A DNA stretch of 64,000 nt from assembly GCA_946122785.1 (NCBI GenBank), contig CAMGYJ010000003.1:4030001-4094000 (forward strand), in the 5' to 3' direction. Shown piece by piece: positions 21,994-34,529 of this stretch. Below the pieces are notes generated by a model that saw only the letters and a program-made list of their open reading frames with translations, did no database searches and had not been told where the DNA came from. Made by a program: the position numbers and the translations under genes. Each line of letters starts with the position of its first letter. Position 1 is the stretch's first letter. The stretch comes from Linum tenue. Lineage: Eukaryota; Streptophyta; Magnoliopsida; Malpighiales; Linaceae.

Positions 21994-22695
21994 TAAAACA
22001 CTCATCCTCCAAACTACCAATGATGTTACTCCAATATATCCATCTAAAAGTCATTTATGGAACATTGAATTATGTCACAAAATATGTTAGATGTTAAATA
22101 CGAACCATGAAATCATGGCTAGGTTAGTGGTGAAGATGTTGGTGTTCAGCTCTTCCTTTCAACAAATCATTGATAATAAATTTCGATGTTGCAAGATCGT
22201 ACCAATAGTCCGACCAAAAGAATCGCGTATTGAAGCCCAAGATGATAGGTGGTTTTAGTGGCGTGAAATAGTTAAGCCGATTAAATCACATTTCAGCATA
22301 AAAACACTTTATTATTGACTTTTATGCTACAACTTTCAATATGATTTTACAATTGATATCTCTAAGTGTGTATTTCATATTTGAGGTGGTGTATGAGACC
22401 TCCTCGTTCCCATGTGGCTCCGCCACTGCATATCCGCTTTAAAAGCAAGTAATCGCCATGTTCTTGCCAATGAGAAAGTTGACTCGTGAATGCCGTCCAA
22501 TGTTATCAAATTTCCCCACCCGATGTATTTTAAATTGTAAATGCCGGCGAAAAAAATTGTAAGTGCCGGCATCTAACCATGGACTTTTCTCCGATGTCTG
22601 TTTCTTCTTGGCTCGATCGTCCCCTTACACCAAACTTTCCCATTGATGTTTCAGTCAACTGCGTCCGTTTGCTTCATGGGAATCAATCAACCATC
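21994..22695 (+). other. Spacer upstream of LRR copy 2
   Basis: Ordinary AT-rich intergenic DNA with no gene or recognisable repeat. Confidence 0.4.
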
Positions 22696-22702
22696 TATAA
22701 AA
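22696..22702 (+). promoter_or_regulatory. TATA box of LRR copy 2
   Basis: TATAAAA lies 59 bp upstream of the ATG at 22755, in a position consistent with a short 5' leader. Confidence 0.75.
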
Positions 22703-22754
22703 AGCCCACAACTGAAGAACCAAACCAACTCCTCTCTCAAAACAGCCACCGGCA

Positions 22755-23528
22755 ATGGCTATAATCCCCAACTGGGTCGTCGTCGTCGTCCTCCTCCTCC
22801 TAACCTTCCCGCCGCCGTCGCACTCAGAAACAGAGGATGTAAGGCTCCCCCTCCTCCAGTTCATGAAATTCCTCTCCCGCGGCAGGACCATTCCTCTCCC
22901 CAACTTCGGTTGGAATGAAACCTCCGACCCTTGTTCCTGGACTGGTGTCACCTGCGATTCGGAGTCTCGAATCGTGGCCATATTCCTACAAGGTCTCGGT
23001 CTCAGCGGGCACCTGGAAACCAGAGGACTCTGTTCGGCCCAACTTTCTCTCCGCGTCCTGGTCCTCACCAACAACAGCCTCGTCGGCCCGCTTCAGCCGG
23101 AGATCGCGAACTGCGCGAACCTGACCCACCTGTTCCTCGGCGGGAACCAGTTGCAAGGCCCTGTTCCTGGCTCTCTCCCCCTTTTGACCAAATTGAGACG
23201 GCTCGTGATTGCGGACAACAGTTTCGACGGTGCTCTGCCCCGCGGCATGTGGGGGAAGATGTCGGGCCTGGTGGAGTTTCGGGCGGATAACAATCGGATC
23301 GGTGGGGAGATTCCTGGGGATTTGGCGATGCCGAATTTGTTAGGTCGAATGGCGTGGTTCGATGTGTCGAATAATCGGCTGGTGGGGCAGATTCCGAGTG
23401 GGTTTGCCAATTTCTCTGCTTCGAGTTTTGACGGGAATCCTGGACTGTGTGGACCTCCGTTGTCGGTTGCTTGCTCGCCGGCTCCTGCTGCTTCCCCTGC
23501 ACCTGGCCCGAGTAATCACGGGAACTAG
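22755..23528 (+). CDS. Secreted leucine-rich repeat protein, copy 2
   Basis: A single-exon gene encodes 257 residues from the ATG at 22755. Residues 1-24 are a signal peptide (VVVVVLLLLTFPPPSHS). An LRR N-cap follows, with the 'WNETSDPCSWTGVTC' signature (about 49-63). Then come about five plant-type LRRs ('LTHLFLGGNQLQGPVP', 'LVEFRADNNRIGGEIP', 'WFDVSNNRLVGQIP') and the cap 'FDGNPGLCGPPL'. The tail is Ala/Pro/Ser-rich. There is no transmembrane segment or kinase, so the product should be an apoplastic protein. N-glycosylation sites include NET, NLT and NFS. It resembles the ectodomain of LRR receptor kinases of subfamily III. The function is unknown; ligand binding or modulation of a receptor is an inference. 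Confidence 0.92.
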   Translation: MAIIPNWVVVVVLLLLTFPPPSHSETEDVRLPLLQFMKFLSRGRTIPLPNFGWNETSDPCSWTGVTCDSESRIVAIFLQGLGLSGHLETRGLCSAQLSLRVLVLTNNSLVGPLQPEIANCANLTHLFLGGNQLQGPVPGSLPLLTKLRRLVIADNSFDGALPRGMWGKMSGLVEFRADNNRIGGEIPGDLAMPNLLGRMAWFDVSNNRLVGQIPSGFANFSASSFDGNPGLCGPPLSVACSPAPAASPAPGPSNHGN

Positions 23529-23769
23529 GAACAGAGACCATATTGAAAACTGTTCGCTTAACAAGTTACTTACTGTACCGTTGAAACTTGAAACCCGTTT
23601 GATTTTGTATTGCATAATGTAAGCTGTAATTCCAGGTGACCTTGTTGACCACTGTAATATCATGTTGATCCTTTTCGAAGGGGGAGATCATGGCCACAAC
23701 TTTCTTCTGAATCACAAGCCATAGTCGGAAGGCCGCATCAAGGAGGGGGTGCCATACGCGATAAAATAA

Positions 23770-24299
23770 GCGGTCTATTTTTGATATTCGGAGGCCCTAT
23801 TCAGAAATTTAAAATGTGGCCCTAAAATTTCTCCACAAATTTATTAAAAAGAAAAATTATTAAATAATTATAAAAAAATACATAGGCTCGGAAAATGATT
23901 ACAAAAGGAATAAATTATCACGTTTCCAGTTTGACGAAGAAACCAAGACCAAATTCCCAGGGCTGTCTAATGGTTTGTGGAGGCCTTGTTCCAAAATCGA
24001 GACGTGGTCCAAATTGATTTTTAACTATATTAAAATTAAAATGAGTGTACTATCTTTCTATATAGTTTAAAATAAAATTATCTATTATCTCTCTGATTTT
24101 CGTAGTCTCCATGAGATCATTTTTAATTGTTATTATAGCTAAAATTATCTATTAAAATCGTCATTATACTCATAATCAATCAATCATACACTAAAAATAC
24201 AATCTTACAACCGGTAACTAACGGATCTAAGTGGAGGCCCATAATATTCGGAGGCCCTGTGCCAGAGGGTGAGCCAACACACCCTCTAGACCGGCCCTG
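23770..24299. mobile_element. hAT element fragments
   Basis: GATATTCGGAGGCCCTATTC near 23780 matches the start of the hAT relic at 9606. CAGGGCTGTC at 23958 looks like a second, nested start. The segment ends with CCGGCCCTG at 24299, the expected inverted terminus, preceded by GGAGGCCCTGTGCC and CACACCCTCT. No matching target duplication could be found, so at least one copy is incomplete. Confidence 0.65.
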
Positions 24300-24304
24300 C
24301 ATAG

Positions 24305-25536
24305 TTGCGAGGAACAGACTATAGATTTCAAACAAGAATGTCAACCGATTCAACAGAAACTCACACAATAATCACGCTGAGTATGTTAGTACGAAAAGTT
24401 AGCATTATCAATCCCACTGTTGATTGATTTGGTCAAAAATTATCTCAAAACGAATTACTCACAAGAATGTCAATCAATTGATTAGTTGCAACTCATGCTA
24501 TATATTATATAACCACTCTAAGTATGCTCATAGGCCAGGTCAGAATCGACGGAGTCACTACTGAGAAATTCAGATGAAATTTAATGAATTAGAAAAAAAA
24601 AAGAAATTGCATAGTCCATAGATGTGAAAGTAAAATTTCATAATTCAGGGAGTTGTTTTGTGAATTAACCATTTTTATTGCATTGTTATTCGTCGCCGTA
24701 ATTAAATTAAATTTAGTTTGATGTCCTTAGTTCATTTGTCGGGCGGCACGGTCAATCGAGAGAGCTGTTAGCCGGAGGAGACTCTCCGCTGCTGCTTCTC
24801 CTTTCCCGTCGACCACTTTGTCTCGACTGATGAGAACTCAAACAACATATGTAATGGACTGTCTATGACATGTAAATCTCCTTCCACGTCATTATTGTCT
24901 TCACATCATTGTCATGCCAACCAATATCTGACGATTAACGATGGCGGATGGCTCTGTTTCCGCTAGCTCTGAATTGAAACTAGAGGTATTGTCGGATTAA
25001 TTCCCTAAATACACATTAAACTAAACCAAATTCCTAAACTACCACACTTATAAAAAAAATTCCCAAAATACCTAAGTTTGGAGTGGTTCGAGTTTGAGGA
25101 ACTCGAACTACTAACCGGTTCGAGTGTAGAAGACTCGATCTACACGTAAATCGATGATATAAGCCTCGAACCATGTGGGGCTGAAGTGGTTCGAGTTCAG
25201 TGAACTCGAACCACTACTTTGAAATTTCCAATCACCATAACTTTGTCCTCGGTTATCCGATCGTAGCAAACTTTTTTTTCATTTCGCATAACTTTTCGAG
25301 GACTACAACTTTTATAATAGAAATATTTTCAGAATATATGTGAAAATGTGAAAATTAAAGTTAAAGTTACTCGCAAAACCCCTTATATTAGAAACTATTC
25401 CTATTTTGAAAATTTATTCCTAGTAAATGTTGTAGTACTCAAAAAATTATGCAAAATAAAAAAAACATTGCAACGTTTGGATTACGGAGCACAAAGTTAT
25501 GATCCTCTAAAGTTTGGCAAAATTCAGTTCTGTAAG
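24305..25536. other. Repeat-derived spacer without genes
   Basis: It begins with two diverged units (near 24338 and 24469) of a sequence containing AAGAATGTCAA and, about 60-80 bp later, AGTATG, that also occurs at 30350-30720. From 25080 to 25220 GGTTCGAGTTC/GAACTCGAACC words alternate in both orientations. That pattern is seen in degenerate plant transposon arms, but no boundaries or target duplication are visible. Confidence 0.4.
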
Positions 25537-26133
25537 TAGGGATGGCAATGGGTAGGGTCGGGTGTGGGTTTACCCTATACCAACTCCTAACCCGCCAGGT
25601 AGAACTTTCTAAAATATTCGACCAAATAACCACCGGGTATGAAAATTATATAACCATACCCTGCCCACTGGATAACCACGGGTATTCGGGCAACCATGGA
25701 TACGAATCCTAAACTATGAACTTATACACATATATGCACATACATACTGTTGTCCATTAAAAATTCTCAATACTTGTAACTGTTCTAGCTTCAACAATCC
25801 ACACAAATAAAAACAGCAAACACATAATAATTGTTTGTGCTTCTACAATCCACACAAACATAATAATCGTCTACATCTTCATCATCAATAATGGTAGCTA
25901 AACTCAATTTCTCAAGCAAAAATAAATTTCTCAAGGGAAATTGATCATTTGGTTAGCGGGGCGGGTATAACGGGGCGGGTATTATCGATTACCATACCTG
26001 TACCCTACCCTTTATTTTGAAACCGGGTATTACCCGTACCCGCCCCTTAACCCGTCAAAGCGGGTAATTACCCTCGTTGACCGGTTACGGTTGGGTAGGA
26101 TACCTATGGTTACAGGTTGGATTGACATCCCTA
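25537..26133. mobile_element. hAT-type non-autonomous element, 597 bp
   Basis: It starts TAGGGATGGCAATGGG and ends with the inverse GACATCCCTA. TGTAAG flanks both ends (25531-25536 and 26134-26139). The full hAT TSD should be 8 bp, so two bases may have mutated. The interior is rich in GGGTA/TACCC words and encodes nothing. Confidence 0.8.
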
Positions 26134-26339
26134 TGTAAGAGTCCAAGAGAGAGGAAAGGGAAGACATTGATCAGTGCGATAATTATATATGATGTTATTT
26201 TTCACAATAAGTTCAAAGATAAGTTGTTACGGAGTAATTAATGAGTAATCAAACGCAAACAAACAGTTAAATTATCGATGAAAGGGTCTATTTTTAGATA
26301 ATGGTGATATAGGTTACTTTTTTGTTATTAGGTACTACT

Positions 26340-26371
26340 GAAGGGACTCGAACCTGGGACCTCCAGGTTCA
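26340..26371 (-). other. tRNA-like B-box, possible SINE trace
   Basis: On the minus strand CCAGGTTCGAGTCCC matches the RNA polymerase III B-box consensus. No convincing A-box lies upstream and there is no poly(A) tail, so this may be a SINE fragment cut by the MULE-like insertion at 26372 or a chance match. Confidence 0.25.
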
Positions 26372-26725
26372 GGGTCCAGATCGGGTGAGTAACTGATGGG
26401 TCAGTAACCCATCAGTAACCACTTCCCTGGTCCCCACGTGTCAGTCACTTTTTTATTTAAATTAAATGTGAAAAGGGCAGTACAGTAAAATTGTCTCTGC
26501 CCCTATTTATTGCGAACCCTGACTTTTGACCAGACCACATCAGCGCCTCATTCTCTCTCTTCGGAAAACATTTAAGTTTCATTCTCTTAATATTTAACAG
26601 ACGATTTCTAGCTCATTTTAAGTCGAAATTTAATTTTTTTTGCACAGTTAGATCAGATTAATTGTGCTCTTCAAAATGATGTTCACTTTGATATTTTTTG
26701 GACACAAAAAAATTTGTCAGTTATT

Positions 26726-27240
26726 ACCAGTCTATACCATATGGTATTGACTGGTATTAAATAAGAGCATACCATATGGTATGAAATTTTTTGCCACATG
26801 AATATATATTTCGTTACCACCCAATACCATATGGTATAGTGTGGTAATATCAATATATATTTTGTTACCACCCAATACCATATGGTATAGTGTGGTAATA
26901 TCAATATATATTTTGTTACCACCCAATACCATATGGTATAGTCTGGTAATATCAATATATATTTCGTTACCACCAAATACCATATGGTATAGAGTGGTAA
27001 TACCAATATATATTTCGTTACCACCCAATACCATATGGTATAGTGTGGTAATATCAATATATATTTCATTACCACCCAATACCATATGGTATAGAGTGGT
27101 AATATCAATATATATTTCGTTACCACCCAATACCATATGGTATAGAGTTGTAATACCATATGGTATAGAGTGGTAATACCAATATATATTTCGTTACCAC
27201 ATAATATCATATGGTATATTGTGGTAATACCAATATATAT
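26726..27240. repeat. 51-bp minisatellite built on a palindrome
   Basis: The palindrome ACCATATGGT starts at 26826, 26877, 26928, 26979, 27030, 27081 and 27132, exactly 51 bp apart each time. After a 23-bp step, 27155 and (slightly changed) 27206 follow, again 51 bp apart. Two outlying copies lie at 26736 and 26771. Because 51 is divisible by three, several frames on both strands stay open (up to 187 residues), but their products are only the repeat. Confidence 0.97.
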
Positions 27241-28394
27241 TACCAAAAAGAAAGAGAAAAAAACAAAAGGAGGGAGTGAAAAAAAAACTTGTCTTCTGTC
27301 TCATCTCATTTCATCCGTAACCAAAGAACACCAAACGCTAAAAAGGAGAAAGATCGAAATTAAAGCCAATAAGTTGATGAAGAGAAAAAACGCAATTAAA
27401 GAGGGTGACTTCAATTTTTATTCGTCGATTGCACTACAAAAAAAAGGGTTTTAACGAGGGTAGAAAACGGTCGTTAAAAGGCCAAATCCCCTCGTTAAAT
27501 GGTATTCACGACCGGAAGCCTACCCTCAGTATAAGCTTTGCCGGGAAAAGCAAATAACGATGGGAATCCTTTTATCCCCTCGTTAATACTTAAACCCTTT
27601 TACGAGGGAGTTATTCCTCTCGTTGATGTTAATAATTAATTCCAGGGTACCAAACAAAAATAATTAATTCCAAAAACCTTTTTCATTAATGTAAAATTAC
27701 CCAACCATATTATAAGGGAAACAGCATAAAATTTTAATTAAATAATTTCAAACATTGTCATTATCATTATTTGCCTCGATCTGGCATGCAACTCTACAGA
27801 ATTTAACCAATGCTCCAAATATAATTTCATTAGAAGCCTACAAACCTTCTGGTCATACAAACACAATCCAAATGATTTACCATTTAAGCAAAATAAAAGT
27901 AAAATTGAACCAGAAGATACAGGCCGAGTAGTAAATATTACAACTCCCAAACAAATCTTCCAATGATACTACATCAATCAAAGAAGATTATAGGGGGAAA
28001 ATCAATATCTAGTTTCTCTTGGAACTCAAAGTTTTGTCCTGTGTTCTTCCATGAGGGAGACTGATTTAGTAAACGGTGAGGAGAGGAAGGCTTGGTGACA
28101 GAGGGCTTCGAGATCCCTGGATCATCAACAATCTTGAGGAAGGAGGCTGGCGAGGAGATGCGATTAGGGCCAGCCGGCCAGATACAGAAGAGGCCTCAGA
28201 TTTTGATGGATCTGGGTGGAGCTTGGCGTCAATCTAGCCGATGCTTGCATTTTTAGATCTGGGGATTTAGATGGATACAGAACCAAAACAGAGTTTGCGG
28301 TGGATGGATATTGGAGTTTGAGATGGGTAGATCTAGCGAGATGACAAACCTGGATCGACCATTGAAGGCTTTGAATAGATCTTATAGGTGATAG

Positions 28395-29151
28395 TAGGGC
28401 TGTTAATCGGTGCGGTTTCGGTTTAACCGAACCGCACCGTCGGTTAGCCGAGACCGAAACCCGCGCGCTTTCCCCAACCGAAGCCGACACCGACGCCGTC
28501 CTCGGTTAACCGGCAACCGAAACCGTCGGTCTCGGTTTGATAGGACGGTTAGTCGAAACCGCCAATGGACAGAAGACGGCGGGAGAACAGGGCAGACGAC
28601 GGCGGGATTCCGGGGCGACGACGACTTCTGTTGGGCGACTTCTGTTCGGCGGGAGAACAGGGCAGACGACGCGAAGGTTGGGAGCGGGAGGAGTGACGGC
28701 GCTGCCGCTGCGACGGCCGACGGCCGACGAGCTCGACGGGGACGACCGGACGAGGCGACTGGCGGGCGGCGGCGAGGGTAGGGACTAGGGTCGCCGGTCG
28801 GACTACTGGGGAACGAAATGGGGAGGACGAGCGGCGGGTGAGGAGAGTGGAGACTGGGGAACGAAATTTAGGTCAGGGAGGAGAGGCCTTCCCCAATTTC
28901 GCCATTAGGTCAGGGAGGAGAGGTGGCCAAACGACGCTGTATTGAGGAGGTAAGTGTGGTCGGTTAAACCGACGGTTACTTTGCACGGTTTCGGTTTTAA
29001 CCGCTAACCGCTCAATTTGCCCAACGGCTGATGTTAGCCAACCGCAACCGACAACCGCAAGCAACCGACGGTTTTCGGTTGGTCAGAAAACCGACGGTTT
29101 CGGTTCGATTTCGGTGGTAACCGAAAAACCGGAAACCGATTAACAGCCCTA
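28395..29151. mobile_element. hAT element nested in the CACTA element
   Basis: This 757-bp element starts TAGGGCTGTTAATCGG and ends CCGATTAACAGCCCTA (perfect inverse). It is flanked by the 8-bp duplication GGTGATAG (28387-28394 and 29152-29159). Both arms consist of alternating CGGTTT/AACCGA words. The GC-rich centre is not a recognisable gene. Confidence 0.97.
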
Positions 29152-29242
29152 GGTGATAGGAGATTCACTTAGATCTGGGTGTATGGATTTAGGGATGAGT
29201 AGATCTGAGGAGGCGGAAGGCTTCAATTGGCATTGATAAGTT

Positions 29243-29244
<2 letters not shown>

Positions 29245-29310
<66 letters not shown>
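29245..29310. repeat. (AT)n microsatellite, about 33 units
   Basis: An uninterrupted AT dinucleotide run of 66 bp inside the CACTA element. Confidence 0.97.
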
Positions 29311-29312
<2 letters not shown>

Positions 29313-30180
29313 GAGAGAGGGAGGGGGAGGGATGAATGGATTTGCTAAGGGTGGAGGGAGATGCATTATTGATTCTTCGGATATGAGCTAAGAAATTAAG
29401 AAGCAACCAAGCAGGAAGGCAGTGAAGATGGGGAATAGAAAGGCCGAGTGGGTAGGTATAAAAGAGATAAGCATGTTTCACTTTTCAGTATAATTTTGTG
29501 GGATATTCTTGAAGGGTTTTTATTTTATTTTAATAGAGCCTCGGAAAAAGCAATTGCCGCTTAAACCAATTAATGGGCGGACTCCAAAATTTCAAACGAA
29601 AAAGAGTTCCCTCCCACACTAAAAATGGTACTTTCCCAATAACGAGCGGAATTTTTTTGACAATAACGAGGGGAATATCGGCCCCTCATTACAATACCAA
29701 TATTTAACCCCAATGCCGATAGGAATTAGAGCCGGTCATTGAAGGTTACTTCTAACGATGGGAATGCCGCCCCTCGGCAAAATTACCCTCGTTAAAACTC
29801 AGTTTTTTTGTAGTGTTGCTAGAGAAAAAATGAAGATGAAAAAGAGCAGATCTAGATTTGAAAAGGAGATTGTGAGAGAAAAAGTGAGAGAGAAGGAATA
29901 AAGAAAGAGAAAGGATCTGGAAAGAGATTAGGAAAAAGGAAGAGAGAAAGAAGAAAGTAAAGTTGCAGAGAGTAGGTCATTCTCTCTCTTTCATTGAAAA
30001 ACCAACCATTGAAATGCGGAATAAATAAATAAAAAATACAAAAACGGACAAAAATGTCCTTCTCCACCCCCACGTCCAGCCAACCACACGATTGCTCCAT
30101 CCCCTAGATCTACGGCTTCCGTGTAGTTACTGATAGGTCAGTAACCAGTGGTTACTGACCCTATCTCAAGCCCAGGTTCA

Positions 30181-30882
30181 TGGCTATTATGTGACAGTTT
30201 TGGACTCGTAGGTGATTGTTGCTGGTCAGTGTACTTCATGCATGTTGATCTTCTTGACTGGGAGATCATAATCATCATATTAAAACGAATCAAGTAAAGG
30301 TGTTACAACTTTCTACTAATTCACGAGTTAAAGCAAAGACCCAAAATTCAAACAACAATGTCAATTGATACGATCGAAATTAACAAAGTAACCTCACCAA
30401 GTATGTTAATAGGCCAGACTGACATCAACGGGCCCGATTTGAAAGATAGATATGAAAAATTATTATGCAATGGAATACGTCAAGAATATCGACCGATTTC
30501 GTAATAACTCATATAGTAATCCTGTTAAATATGTTAATTGGTCAAGTTAGCCTTGACCGGGTCACTACTGACAGAGGTGGATGAAAATTATCATTGGAAC
30601 AATTACCTGGAAAGATTGCATAGTCCAAAGTGAAAAAATAAGATTTTTCGTAAATGGACATCGAGAGGCTCAACATTAATAAGGATGAAAATTATCACGA
30701 AATGAATCACCACAAGAATGTCAAGTGATTTTTCCGGAATTCGAAAATATATCAATATCAGACTAAACCTAAGAAGCACCTGTACAATGTACAAGACACA
30801 ATCAGGATCTCTCACTTCCTGAGCCAACCAAGCGAGCGGTTTCACCAGCGTTACCTTCGGCCAGACTAAAATTGTTAATAGG
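30181..30882. other. Spacer with diverged repeat units
   Basis: No gene is seen. Units related to those at 24338 and 24469 occur near 30354, 30482 and 30713 (AAGAATGTCAA-like start, AGTATGTTAATAGGCCA-like middle, GGTCACTACTGA-like end where present). The spacing is about 130-230 bp and identity between units is low. Confidence 0.5.
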
Positions 30883-31356
30883 CCAAGTTATGGCTAAATT
30901 GCAAGTTTGGTCACTCGAATTGCTACAAAATTTCACGTTTGGTCACTCGAATTCGTTTATTCCATTCGTAGTCACTTAAATTAGTTAAACAGTCCAAGTT
31001 CGGTCACTCTCCGTTAACCTCCGTCAGACTCCGTTAGTGCCGTCAGTTAACTGCTGACGTGGCTAACAGAGATGCCTAGTCACCCAATTTTAACCCAAGA
31101 AAAAACAGAAATTGACCCGCCACGTCAGAAAAACATGCCACCTCATATAAACACAACCCAACCCACCCAACCTAAAAAAAATCATTAACCCACCCAGTAA
31201 TCGAACTCGTGACCCATCCACCCTTCTTCTTCTTCCTCTATACCCTGCTTCCGCCGCCGGGAGGATTTCCCATCGATCTCCCTGCTGCAGCCCGCCGCCG
31301 CCGGATCCAGATTTGCGAGGAAGAAGAAAGACGAAGGTTGCCAGGGAACATGCGTT

Positions 31357-31472
31357 TGTTCAATGAAGGAAGCAGGAGATTTATCCCACAACTTCTGGAA
31401 CCTCACTCCAACCATCATTAGAAAACATTGTTCATTTGTTCAATGAAGGAAGCAGGAGATTTATTCCACAAA
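31357..31472. repeat. Direct repeat inside the Pack-MULE
   Basis: About 36 bp starting TTTGTTCAATGAAGGAAGCA occur near 31355 and again near 31435, 80 bp apart, with one or two differences. Confidence 0.85.
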
Positions 31473-31609
31473 TTATGAAAAGATTTCACAAATCAAGATC
31501 ATACACAAGCAAACGCACATACGAGAGACAAAAGGAATCATATATATATATATATATCAATCGAGAAAACAACTTATTCCTGGCCGTGAAATGAACGCCA
31601 ATTAATTAA

Positions 31610-32011
31610 TCAAGCATGCTTAAAGCAGTAAGTACCCAAATCAATCACTTGATCCATGACTTGGGCTTGGCAGCAGAAGCAGCTGGCGAAGTAGTTTGAA
31701 GTACGGACGAACTTGTTCTTCACATGACTAATATAGTCAGAGAACTTGTTGTCATTCCCAATCCCTGAATTGCGCTTATCATAATTATACCGATTGTTGT
31801 CGCCGCCGCCGCCGACGGTGGACGGCGTCCGGAGCTTCCTCCTGACCCGACCGATGTAATCGGTGAACCTGTCCTCGACGTGAATCCTCCGGTGGCTGTT
31901 GTGTTGCTGCTCGCCGCCGTCGCCATCCTGCGGCTGCGGCTTGAATGACACCGCAGCAGCTCGATTGTGATGTGGCGGCGGCTGGGGTGGTTTGGATTGG
32001 ATATCGATCAC
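31610..32011 (-). pseudogene. Captured coding fragment with two SDYI-type repeats
   Basis: An uninterrupted minus-strand frame of 133 codons contains 'DRFTDYIGRVRRKLRTPSTV' and, about 35 residues on, 'NKFSDYISHVKNKFVRTSNY'. The two are clearly related and separated by Gly/Asn-rich sequence. Such short basic repeats occur in small uncharacterised plant proteins; I do not recognise a function. The frame has no ATG near its start (it begins after a stop and first reads GTG), so the original N-terminus was probably not captured, or a joined exon supplied it. It may also be a chance open frame, but the internal repeat argues against that. Confidence 0.5.
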
Positions 32012-32492
32012 TCTTGTGGTGGCGGCAGATGGATATCCGAATCTGGATCCGGCGGCGGGGCTTCAGCAGGGAGATCGAGGGGAAATCTCCCGGCGGCGGC
32101 AGATGTAGGGTATAGAGGAAGAAGAAGAAGGGTGGATCGCTCACGGGTTCGATTTTTGGGTGGGTTAATGGTTTTTTATTTAGGTTGGGTGGGTTGGGTT
32201 ATGTTTATATGAGGTGTCATGTTTTTCTGACATGGCAGATCAATTTCTGTTTTTTTTTTTGTTAAAATTGGGTGACTAGACATCTCTGTTAGCCACGTCA
32301 GCAGTTAACTGACGGCACTAACGGAGTCTGACGGAGGTTAACGGAGAGTGACCGAACTTGGACTGTTCAACTAATTTAAGTGACTACGAATGGAATAAAC
32401 AAATTCGAGTGACCAAACGTAAAATTTTGTAGCAATTCGAGTGACCAAACTTGCAATTTAGCCCAAGTTATAGTATCAATCGGCTGTCCATA

Positions 32493-32550
32493 CACGTGTG
32501 TGTTTTCGGCTGGTTTTCCAAAACCAAGTCGGTCAATCGGCCTCCTATAA
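32493..32550 (+). promoter_or_regulatory. Core promoter of polyubiquitin gene 1
   Basis: A G-box core CACGTG (32493-32498) and a TATA-like TATAA (32546-32550) lie between the MULE right end and the presumed leader. The same two elements, with two G-boxes, occur upstream of polyubiquitin gene 2. Confidence 0.65.
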
Positions 32551-32658
32551 GTCAAAACCCCAATTACCCCTTCTCCTCAATAGTTCATTCCAAGCCATCT
32601 GAAATCTCTCTAATCAGTCAGACCTTCGATTCCAAGCTTTCTTCCCAGCCTTCTCAAG

Positions 32659-34295
<1,637 letters not shown>

Positions 34296-34427
34296 GGGGG
34301 TTGCTCTGGCTGGTTTCTGCATTGCTTAAGATTTCTGGACTGTTGAAGTTTCTGGTTACTGTGAATTGGTTGGATCCCAGTTCGTTGCTTTTTATCTTAT
34401 TTTCAAGTACTATGTTTGGCCATGGTA

Positions 34428-34525
34428 ATGGCCTTTGAACAATGATATTTGTTGGTTTTGTTTCGTTGTAGAATACCATGGCCTTTGAACAATGATATCT
34501 GTTGGTTTTGTTTCGTTGTCGAATA
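34428..34525 (+). repeat. 50-bp tandem duplication in the polyubiquitin 1 3'UTR
   Basis: About 48 bp starting ATGGCCTTTGAACAATGATA at 34428 repeat at 34478 with two differences. The paralogue at 51451 has the same 3'UTR sequence once, near 52497, so the duplication happened after the genes separated. Confidence 0.9.
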
Positions 34526-34529
34526 ATGA

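Larger units (their letters stand above)
27432..29815. mobile_element. Non-autonomous CACTA (En/Spm) element
   Basis: It starts CACTACAAAAAAAAGGGTTT and ends with the inverse TTTTTTTGTAGTG. A 3-bp target duplication TTG flanks it (27429-27431 and 29816-29818). Subterminal CCTCGTTAA/TTAACGAGG words recur in both orientations near both ends, as expected for CACTA transposase binding sites. It is 2384 bp including a nested hAT element (28395-29151). No transposase is present. Confidence 0.95.
26372..30171. mobile_element. Outer MULE-like element of a three-level nest
   Basis: A perfect 9-bp duplication CCAGGTTCA flanks the unit (26363-26371 and 30172-30180). The left end reads GGGTCCAGATCGGGTGAGTAAC and the right end is a similar inverted sequence (GCTTGAGATAGGGTCAGTAAC on the minus strand), followed by mirrored GTAAC/GTTAC words. 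Without its nested CACTA element it is about 1.4 kb. The left part holds a 51-bp minisatellite, the right part a purine-rich tract. No transposase is seen. Confidence 0.8.
30892..32463. mobile_element. Pack-MULE, family A copy 1, upstream of polyubiquitin gene 1
   Basis: It starts GGCTAAATTGCAAGTTTGG and ends with its inverse. Arms of about 420 bp (30892-31310 and 32030-32463) contain the family words GGTCACTCTCCGTTAA and CTGACGTGGCTAACAGA. CAAGTTAT flanks it (30884-30891 and 32464-32471); a ninth base (C) may belong to the duplication. It is 1572 bp. The right end lies about 80 bp upstream of the TATA box of the polyubiquitin gene at 33150. Confidence 0.95.

Noticed and set aside
26340..26372. 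A tRNA gene
   Set aside because: Only a B-box-like word is present; no acceptor stem or anticodon arm can be drawn.
26826..27215. CRISPR-like look of regularly spaced palindromic units
   Set aside because: The units including the spacers are nearly identical, so there are no unique spacers, and this is plant nuclear DNA.
26683..27246. Long open frames on both strands (up to 187 codons)
   Set aside because: They are a by-product of the 51-bp repeat, whose period is a multiple of three; the peptides are only the translated repeat.
27700..28390. Gene capture by the CACTA element
   Set aside because: Frames are short and without recognisable motifs; I cannot support a captured gene here.
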